DNA from: Sphingomonadales bacterium
GTDB lineage: Bacteria > Pseudomonadota > Alphaproteobacteria > Sphingomonadales > Sphingomonadaceae
Direction of reading: 5' to 3'
DNA length: 11,156 nucleotides
NCBI GenBank assembly: GCA_004292705.1
Contig: RDXA01000393.1
Location: 1 to 11,156 of the forward strand
Shown one piece after another: positions 6,614-11,156 of this stretch. The notes beneath the pieces were generated by a model, which worked only from the letters and a program-made list of their open reading frames with translations, searched no databases and was not told where the DNA came from. Within the stretch, counting starts at the first letter, position 1. The number at the start of each line of letters is the position of its first letter. The position numbers and the translations under genes were made by a program.

Positions 6614-7087
6614 TCAGCAGCAGGTTGTCTTGGAAGATGCTGCCGCCTCCGGAACGCAGCATGCGCCGGTCGCAGCCTCGGCATGGGCCAGTTGGTCAAG
6701 ATCGGGGCTGCCGCCATAGGTGGTGCTGCCACCGGTGGTGAGGAAAGCTTCCCACACCACGCCGTCCGGGTCGGCGATCCAGCTCTTCTCCGACCTGGCA
6801 TAGCAGCAGGTGGTCACACCTTCTTCCAGCACCGGGCGGTCTGCGGCCTTGAGCCGCGTATAGACCTCGGCCAGTTCATCGGCATCCTCGACCTGAAGGC
6901 CGACATGCTCGATCCCCTTCACCGCACCCTCGCGCATTGAGATCGCGAAATTGATGTGCGGATCGTCGAGCATCCATTTGGCATAGTCTGCCTTCACGAT
7001 GCTCGGCCCGGCACCGAACAGGTGGGTATAGAACGCGATCGAGGCATCAAGATCGGTGACGCCGACGTGGAGGTGCAAACGCTTCAT
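6614..7087 (-). CDS. arsI: ArsI/CadI-family VOC dioxygenase, probable C-As lyase
   Basis: A 157-residue vicinal-oxygen-chelate protein. ArsI enzymes use Fe(II) and O2 to break the carbon-arsenic bond of trivalent organoarsenicals such as methylarsenite and reduced aromatic arsenicals, releasing arsenite. The sequence shows the two beta-alpha-beta-beta-beta modules and the expected metal ligands H7 (HLHVGVTDLDASIAFY), H61 (GIEHVGLQVED) and E113 (PDGVVWEAF). It also has the vicinal cysteine pair C94-C95 (TTCCYA) that binds the arsenical. The tail carries two more pairs, C143-C144 and C156-C157, the last being the final residues. The ATG at 7087 shares one base with the arsR stop (TGATG), so translation is coupled. 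CadI-like metal binding is the alternative; the ars operon favours ArsI. Confidence 0.9.
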   Translation of the reverse strand: MKRLHLHVGVTDLDASIAFYTHLFGAGPSIVKADYAKWMLDDPHINFAISMREGAVKGIEHVGLQVEDADELAEVYTRLKAADRPVLEEGVTTCCYARSEKSWIADPDGVVWEAFLTTGGSTTYGGSPDLDQLAHAEAATGACCVPEAAASSKTTCC

Positions 7088-7425
7088 CAGGCGCTCTTTC
7101 TGTCAGGGGTGAGTCCGCATATCGCCGCATCGTCGCAAGGCACGCCGCCACAGCAGTTTTCGGTGAGGTAGCTCATCACGCCGTTCATCGCGGCATAGTT
7201 GGCCGAATAGATGATCGAACGGCTCTCGCGCCGCTGGGTCACAAGGCCTGCGTTGGCGAGTTGCGTAAGGTGAAAGCTCATTGACGACGGGGGGACGCCG
7301 AGCCTTTCGGCGAGCACGCCAGCCGGGATGCCCTCGGCGCCAGCCTGAACCAGCAAGCGAAACACGGCAAGGCGATGCTCCTGAGCCAGAGCGCCGAGCG
7401 CGCGAATAACCAGATCGGGCTGCAT
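7087..7425 (-). CDS. arsR: Arsenite-responsive repressor, ArsR/SmtB family
   Basis: A 112-residue winged-helix dimeric repressor that leaves its operator when As(III) binds. The helix-turn-helix region is about residues 35-60 (AERLGVPPSSMSFHLTQL) and the wing follows (QRRESRSIIY). The classic CVC site in the DNA-binding helix is absent. Instead there is a cysteine-rich C-terminus: C91, C92, C97 and C103 (ENCCGGVPCDDAAIC). This is the arrangement of the second ArsR type, as in Acidithiobacillus ferrooxidans, where a C-terminal vicinal pair and a later cysteine bind arsenite. I prefer ATG 7425 over TTG 7437 because the TTGGAG covering that TTG is the ribosome site, six bases before the ATG. First gene of the operon, autoregulated through the site at 7456-7468. 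Confidence 0.94.
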   Translation of the reverse strand: MQPDLVIRALGALAQEHRLAVFRLLVQAGAEGIPAGVLAERLGVPPSSMSFHLTQLANAGLVTQRRESRSIIYSANYAAMNGVMSYLTENCCGGVPCDDAAICGLTPDRKSA

Positions 7426-7453
7426 CCGATACTCCAATGATTCGATAAATGTA

Positions 7454-7482
7454 GAATTATGAAATAATCAACTGCGCGTCAA
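7454..7482 (-). promoter_or_regulatory. Promoter of the ars operon
   Basis: On the minus strand: -35 TTGACG (7482-7477), exactly 17 bases, -10 TAATTC (7459-7454). The expected transcript start is near 7447, leaving about 20 bases before the arsR ATG at 7425. It overlaps the palindrome at 7456-7468, as expected for repression by ArsR. Confidence 0.6.
7456..7468. promoter_or_regulatory. Probable ArsR operator
   Basis: A perfect inverted repeat ATTAT-GAA-ATAAT covers part of the -10 element and of the spacer of the ars promoter. Outer TGATT (7437-7441) and AATCA (7466-7470) also mirror each other. Position and AT-rich dyad symmetry fit an ArsR-family operator; a binding site has not been matched to a known consensus here. 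Confidence 0.5.
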
Positions 7483-7693
7483 TGGGTTTCGTCGCCCCGG
7501 TAGGGCTAGCTGAAAGGCCACTTTTGTTTTTTGTTGGGCGGATCGTCTTGTCGCGATTCCTCGGGCGATCATGCTCCGGTCTTGCTCGGCAGTGCCTTGC
7601 GCCCTCGGCAACCCCTAACGTTCACATGTCGGACATAATCGTTTGGGCACCAGATGAACCCCGAACCGCTTGTGACTATCGCCGCGCTTGTTC
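7483..7693. other. Non-coding gap between the ars promoter and btaB
   Basis: About 210 bases with no convincing gene. It holds a T-rich run on the plus strand (7521-7533) without a good stem, and an 11-base palindrome ATGTC-G-GACAT (7626-7636) lying 58 bases past the btaB stop. Neither makes a convincing terminator for btaB, so read-through from bta toward ars cannot be excluded. Confidence 0.4.
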
Positions 7694-8338
7694 CTAGGCT
7701 GCGAGAACGTGGAGCTGGAAGTATCCGAGCGGCCCGCGATTGCTTTTCAGCCTCAACCCATGCGCCGCAGCGATGCGGGCGGCGACTTCGGGCAGACCGG
7801 CCCGCGGTTCCACGTGAAACTTTGCAAGCCATCCCTTGAGCAGGCTCTGGAATGGGCCGGGAAGCCCCTTGAGGTCCCCGAAATCGACGACATGCAACTC
7901 ACCCTCTTCGGCCAAGAGCCCGGCGGCGTGATCGAGTGCGGTCTGCCAGTCCGGGATCATTGACAGGGAATAGGACAGCACGATGCGCTCGAAGGCAGTC
8001 TCGCCCAGCAGTGTTTCCGGATCGAAGGCGGAAGCATCGCCTTCACCGAGCCGAGCCTCGGCTCCCAGCGCGGCACGCGCGCTTTTGAGCATTTCGCTGG
8101 AGATATCGAGGCCGTAGAGGCGCCCGCCGGGCCAAGCCTTCCCGATCTTGGCAAGGTTGCGTCCGGTTCCGCAAGCGACTTCCAGCACCCGCGTCCCCGG
8201 TCTCGCTGCCAAGCCTTCGATCAGCGTATCACGCCCGAACAGGTAGTATTTTCGTGTAAAATTATAAATATGGCGCTGACCTCGGTAGACCTCGTCCATC
8301 AATGCGGCGTGACCAGAGCGGCGACTGGCGGTTGCCAT
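7694..8338 (-). CDS. btaB: BtaB: diacylglyceryl-homoserine N-methyltransferase
   Basis: A 214-residue SAM-dependent methyltransferase that adds three methyl groups to diacylglyceryl-homoserine, giving the betaine lipid DGTS at the cytoplasmic membrane. The N-terminal block MDEVYRGQRHIYNFTRKYYL then FGRD (14-37) is typical of BtaB. Motif I follows as LEVACGTGRN (52-61), then the acidic residue D78 in YGLDIS, SEML (81-84), and the post-I strand RLGEGDASAF. The ATG at 8338 shares its A with the btaA stop (TAATG), so the two are translated together. The open frame extends upstream to 8536, but that part is btaA in another frame. The order btaA-btaB is that of the Rhodobacter and other alphaproteobacterial loci. 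Confidence 0.9.
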   Translation of the reverse strand: MATASRRSGHAALMDEVYRGQRHIYNFTRKYYLFGRDTLIEGLAARPGTRVLEVACGTGRNLAKIGKAWPGGRLYGLDISSEMLKSARAALGAEARLGEGDASAFDPETLLGETAFERIVLSYSLSMIPDWQTALDHAAGLLAEEGELHVVDFGDLKGLPGPFQSLLKGWLAKFHVEPRAGLPEVAARIAAAHGLRLKSNRGPLGYFQLHVLAA

Positions 8339-9552
8339 TACGCGAGCTCGTAGACATGCACGCCGCCATAGATCGAAGAACGATCGCGGCTGGTAAGATC
8401 GGCGGAAGTCTCTTCGAGATACCGCCACTTGCCAAGGATCGCATCGTCGAGCCGTCCCGGCAGCAGGCTCGGTTCGGCTGCGGTGCGGAACAGCACGCGC
8501 GCGCCCGGACGGCTGGCGCGGGTTATCCGGCTCCACAGGCCATCGAGCTGCTGGTTGTTCATCCAGTCTTGCGCATCAAGCAGCACGAAGCGGTCCATGC
8601 TCGCCTCCTCGCGCGCGCCGATCCAGTCGACCATGTTGGCGCGGGTGACGTCCAGCCGCTCGACCCGCTCTTTCATCGCCCCCCAGTTGGCGCGCTGGAG
8701 ATAGGGCGGCAACGGCGCGCTTTCCGAACGATCATAGCCGCGCCCGAAGGCTTGCCATGCGAAGTAATTGTCTTTCACGGCAAAGTCGCACGCAAGCTTT
8801 TCCAGCCTGCGCCGCAGCACCTCTGCCATGCGTTCGTCGCCTGCGAGATGCTCGAACTGCGCAGGCGGAATGCCCAGGCCGAACAGCGAGGCGGGCTGAT
8901 CGGTCAGCCAGCGGATGAACTTCTTCTCGAACACCGGAGCCAGCTCGCTTTCGAACACCTCGCGTTGCTCTTCGAGCGTCTGGGCTTCCAGCACCTTCGA
9001 CAGATCGATCTTGTAGAGCTTGGCAAATACGTGGGCCAAGCCAATGAAATTGCCCAGTAAACCCTGCCGGTAAATGCCCTTGGTGAAGTATGTGATCCGC
9101 CGCCGCCCGCGGATGTCGCGCTTTTCCCAATAGGCGCGGCTCTCCGCATCGAGATAGGGCGCGATCATGGTCTTGTAGACCTCTGCATTTTCCTTGTGAT
9201 CGGCGTGGGCGAAGAAGCGGTGGAACCGCTCGTAATTGGGCAGGTGCTTGATCGCAGCGATCTTCAGCCGCCCCAACGCCACGTGAGCGCGGTTCAGATC
9301 GACTGCGGTAACGCTTGCGGGATTGGCGGTGAGATAGGACAGCGCGTTGCAGCTGCCGCTGGCGATGCACATCACGCGGCTGTCGGGCTCGATGGCGAGG
9401 CCTTCCATGTCGACCACCGGGTCTTCCCAGATCTGGGCGTAGACCAGGCCCTTGAAAGCCAGCGCAAAAGCCTTGTCGAGCAGCTTGTCGCCGCCCTTTG
9501 CATCCTTGCGGATCACCGCGTCTTCGATGATCCGCTTTGCCTGAGTTGCCAT
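8338..9552 (-). CDS. btaA: BtaA: SAM:diacylglycerol 3-amino-3-carboxypropyltransferase (DUF3419)
   Basis: A 404-residue protein that transfers the 3-amino-3-carboxypropyl group of S-adenosylmethionine to diacylglycerol, the first step of DGTS synthesis. The features are those of DUF3419/BtaA: YAQIWEDP (38-45), a SAM-site strand CIASGSCNALSYL (62-74), the acidic strand end VDLNRAH (84-90), a long helical middle part, and a second Rossmann-like half with RFVLLDAQDWM and ARVLFRTAAEPSLLPG, ending GGVHVYELA. The length is normal. The start is ATG at 9552; a weak AAGGA lies 12 bases upstream, and the spacing is filled by CCTCCTCTCCCC, an unusual pyrimidine leader. First gene of btaA-btaB, with repeat sequences upstream (9568-9621). 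It may respond to phosphate supply as in other bacteria, but no clear Pho box was found. Confidence 0.92.
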   Translation of the reverse strand: MATQAKRIIEDAVIRKDAKGGDKLLDKAFALAFKGLVYAQIWEDPVVDMEGLAIEPDSRVMCIASGSCNALSYLTANPASVTAVDLNRAHVALGRLKIAAIKHLPNYERFHRFFAHADHKENAEVYKTMIAPYLDAESRAYWEKRDIRGRRRITYFTKGIYRQGLLGNFIGLAHVFAKLYKIDLSKVLEAQTLEEQREVFESELAPVFEKKFIRWLTDQPASLFGLGIPPAQFEHLAGDERMAEVLRRRLEKLACDFAVKDNYFAWQAFGRGYDRSESAPLPPYLQRANWGAMKERVERLDVTRANMVDWIGAREEASMDRFVLLDAQDWMNNQQLDGLWSRITRASRPGARVLFRTAAEPSLLPGRLDDAILGKWRYLEETSADLTSRDRSSIYGGVHVYELA

Positions 9553-9567
9553 GGGGAGAGGAGGTCC

Positions 9568-9621
9568 TTGCCGTTACGTCAAGCTGTTGTCGTATTGCCG
9601 GTGCGTTTCGTCAATGTGACG
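9568..9621. promoter_or_regulatory. Repeats and dyad upstream of btaA, possible regulatory region
   Basis: The 81-base gap between btaA and the dehydratase stop holds TTGCCG-TTA-CGTCAA (9568-9582) and TTGCCG-N8-CGTCAA (9595-9614), and a perfect dyad CGTCA-ATG-TGACG (9609-9621). On the minus strand each CGTCAA reads TTGACG, a good -35 hexamer, but neither has a good -10 at 16-18 bases. The gap is the only room for the btaA promoter if the gene is not read from the dehydratase gene. Confidence 0.4.
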
Positions 9622-9633
9622 GTTTCCACAAGT

Positions 9634-10587
9634 CTATGCGGTTTCCGCGATCGTCGCCGCGAAAGCCGCCGGGTCGGCATTGCCGCCAGTGAGCATGATC
9701 ACCGTGTTTTCGTCCACCGGCACCTTGCCCGCCAGCGCTGCGGCCAGCGCGGCTGCGCCGCCGGGTTCCACCACCAGCCGGAGGTTCGCAAAGGCGAAAC
9801 GCTGCGCCGCGCGCACTTCGGCATCGGAAACGGTGACCCCGGGCTCGGCACGGCCCTTGAGCAAGGCGAGATTGATCGGCTTGGTTGCGGGTGGCTGAAG
9901 CGCATCGCAGATGGTTTTCGGCGCATCGGGCGCGGCGTGGACGATTGCGCCGGCCGCCATGGCCTGTCCCACCATGTCCCAGCCTTCGGGCTCCACCGGA
10001 TGGATCGCGCTTTCCGGCGCGCCCAGCGTCAAACCGGCCGCCAGACCCCCGCCGCCGCAGCAGGCAATGATGCGCGATGGCGCGCGCCCGAGCTGATCGG
10101 CAGCCTCGATCGCGGCGCTGCCCTGTCCCTCGATTACCCAGGGATCGCCGAAAGCATGGACCAGCGTGCCGCCGCGTTCGGCGATCAAGCGCGCCGCCAC
10201 TTCGTCGCGGTCTTCTCCCGGACGCTGGTAGAGCACCACTTCGGCCCCGAGCGCCCGGGTGTTCGCCAGTTTCACCTGCGGCGCATCGTGCGGCATGACG
10301 ATGGTCGCCGTGATCCCGAGCCGCCGTGCGCTCCACGCTACCCCCTGCGCATGGTTGCCCGATGAAACAGCAACGACCCCCGCCGCGCGCTCCTGAGGCG
10401 ACAGGTTGGACAGCCGCCACCACGCACCCCTTATCTTGAACGATCCGATGGGTTGCAGGCTGTCCGCCTTCACCCACGCCCGAACCCGGTTGATCTCGAC
10501 CGGCAGCAGCGGGGTGGGGGGCAGGATCGCAGCAACCGACTCGGCGGCGGCGATCACGCCCTTGGCGGTGGGAATCCGTTCAGTCAT
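9634..10587 (-). CDS. Threonine/serine dehydratase-like PLP enzyme (fold type II)
   Basis: A 317-residue PLP enzyme of the tryptophan-synthase-beta fold. Visible motifs: the Schiff-base lysine K51 in GSFKIRGAW, the substrate-carboxylate loop SSGNHAQG (75-82), the glycine loop CGGGGLAAG that holds the PLP phosphate (177-185), and the late LTGGNAD near the C-terminus. It has no regulatory ACT domain, so it resembles catabolic threonine ammonia-lyase (TdcB), serine racemase or EutB-type enzymes rather than biosynthetic IlvA. The likely reaction is deamination of L-threonine or L-serine to the 2-oxo acid, or serine racemisation. The start is ATG at 10587 with only a weak site (GAAG) upstream; the frame continues open to 10716 without homology-like sequence. 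It ends 81 bases before btaA. The substrate cannot be decided from sequence. Confidence 0.87.
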   Translation of the reverse strand: MTERIPTAKGVIAAAESVAAILPPTPLLPVEINRVRAWVKADSLQPIGSFKIRGAWWRLSNLSPQERAAGVVAVSSGNHAQGVAWSARRLGITATIVMPHDAPQVKLANTRALGAEVVLYQRPGEDRDEVAARLIAERGGTLVHAFGDPWVIEGQGSAAIEAADQLGRAPSRIIACCGGGGLAAGLTLGAPESAIHPVEPEGWDMVGQAMAAGAIVHAAPDAPKTICDALQPPATKPINLALLKGRAEPGVTVSDAEVRAAQRFAFANLRLVVEPGGAAALAAALAGKVPVDENTVIMLTGGNADPAAFAATIAETA

Positions 10588-10707
10588 CGACGCTTCAGCC
10601 TGTCTGTTGGAGACACATGGTACACTGTGCAGAAGCAGAAAAGCTGCCGTGATGCAAAGCGTCGTGCGGGTGCGGCTCGCTGGCAGGATCGGCTGTGCGG
10701 GACATCC

Positions 10708-10750
10708 GCGGATCATGTCCGATCATACGCCTGTAGGAAATGCGGATCAT
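10708..10750. repeat. Direct repeat GCGGATCAT in the divergent intergenic region
   Basis: GCGGATCAT occurs at 10708-10716 and 10742-10750, each followed within two bases by GTCC; a third GATCAT is at 10721-10726. The repeats sit between the divergent dehydratase and carboxynorspermidine dehydrogenase genes (gap 10588-10818), 69-111 bases before the latter. They could be regulator sites. No strong promoter is visible; TTGTCC (10751-10756) with TAAGGC 17 bases on is a poor match. Confidence 0.3.
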
Positions 10751-10818
10751 TTGTCCCTGCTGGCGCATTGGACTAAGGCCCGCGCAAGATTCGCATCGCT
10801 CTACGAAAGGTTCCTCCC

Positions 10819-11156
10819 ATGTCGGCAGCCAAATCCCGCATCGTCCTCGTCATCGGCGCCGGCGGGGTGAGTTCGGTGTGCGTCCACAAGATGGCGTTCA
10901 ACCCGGATATCTTCCCCGAAATCCACCTTGCCAGCCGCACCAAGTCGAAATGCGATGCGATTGCCGCCTCGGTGAAGGAGCGCTGCGGGCGCGATGTGGC
11001 CACCTACGAGATCGACGCCGAGGAAGTTCCGGCGATGGTCAATCTGATCCGCAAGACCGGGGCGGGGTTGGTGGTGAACCTTGCGCTGCCCTATCAGGAT
11101 CTGCCGATCATGGACGCCTGCCTTGAAGCCGGCGTCGATTATCTCGACACCGCCAA
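10819..11156 (+). CDS. Carboxynorspermidine/carboxyspermidine dehydrogenase, 3' end cut by the window edge
   Basis: The first 112 residues of a saccharopine-dehydrogenase-family NAD(P)H enzyme. They show the nucleotide-binding loop VIGAGGVSS (11-19), LASRTKSKCD (37-46) after the second strand, and NLALPYQDLPIMDACLEAG (87-105) followed by DYLDTA. The SRTxSKCD and ALPYQDLxIMDACLEAG blocks are, as I know the family, typical of carboxynorspermidine dehydrogenase. That enzyme condenses a diamine (putrescine or diaminopropane) with aspartate semialdehyde in the alternative spermidine pathway; lysine-pathway saccharopine dehydrogenases differ there. The start is ATG at 10819 with AAAGG eight to nine bases upstream. 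A carboxynorspermidine decarboxylase gene would be expected just downstream, outside the window. The frame is open to the right edge. Confidence 0.85.
   Translation, partial: MSAAKSRIVLVIGAGGVSSVCVHKMAFNPDIFPEIHLASRTKSKCDAIAASVKERCGRDVATYEIDAEEVPAMVNLIRKTGAGLVVNLALPYQDLPIMDACLEAGVDYLDTA

Noticed and set aside
7482..7697. A 71-codon plus-strand frame in the gap between arsR and btaB
   Set aside because: It begins inside the ars promoter region, has no ribosome site or family resemblance, and is rich in rare-looking composition for this genome.
8339..8536. N-terminal extension of the btaB frame upstream to 8536
   Set aside because: This is btaA in another frame, and BtaB proteins normally begin close to the MDxxYRxQRxIY block.
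9638..9648. GCGG-TTT-CCGC hairpin at the end of the dehydratase gene as a terminator
   Set aside because: Only four base pairs with a three-base loop, before the stop codon and with no T run after it.

Overview
The window is about 11 kb of GC-rich bacterial chromosome with tightly packed genes. Codon choice, the mix of genes (Acr3-type ars operon, betaine-lipid synthesis, carboxynorspermidine dehydrogenase, sulfatase plus formylglycine-generating enzyme) and the small gaps suggest an alphaproteobacterium, most likely of the Sphingomonadales/Erythrobacteraceae type. The taxon is an inference; no rRNA or other marker gene is present.

Layout. (1) 1-407 (+): the 3' part of a DUF1330-like small protein. 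(2) 404-4785: a sulfatase neighbourhood. On the minus strand, a small four-helix membrane protein and a type I (formylglycine) sulfatase form a two-gene operon behind a good sigma70-type promoter. Divergent from them is a lipoprotein-type formylglycine-generating enzyme (FGE) carrying both copper-site cysteines. It is followed, convergently, by a membrane-anchored metallo-beta-lactamase-fold hydrolase of the RNase Z/MBL-arylsulfatase type. (3) 4786-5050: a non-coding stretch with inverted repeats. (4) 5051-7425 (-): a complete, translationally coupled arsenic operon arsR-arsI-arsC-acr3 with a promoter and probable ArsR operator at 7454-7482. (5) 7694-9552 (-): btaA-btaB, which make the phosphorus-free betaine lipid DGTS. 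(6) 9634-10587 (-): a threonine/serine dehydratase-like PLP enzyme. (7) 10819 to the right edge (+): the start of a carboxynorspermidine dehydrogenase (saccharopine dehydrogenase family) of the alternative spermidine pathway.

How the genes work together. The FGE would oxidise the active-site cysteine (Cys82, in CSPSR) of the neighbouring sulfatase. Both have export signals, so maturation probably happens in the periplasm. The ars operon covers arsenite sensing (ArsR), C-As bond cleavage of trivalent methylated or aromatic arsenicals (ArsI), arsenate reduction (thioredoxin-type ArsC) and arsenite efflux (Acr3). The adjoining bta operon replaces phospholipid with betaine lipid, normally under phosphate shortage, when arsenate uptake and toxicity also rise. 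That link is suggestive, not shown.

No insertion sequence, tRNA, rRNA, CRISPR array or clear attachment site was seen. No single previously undescribed system stands out. The best candidates for follow-up are the periplasmic sulfatase/FGE/MBL cluster and the unexplained repeat structures upstream of the MBL gene and of btaA.
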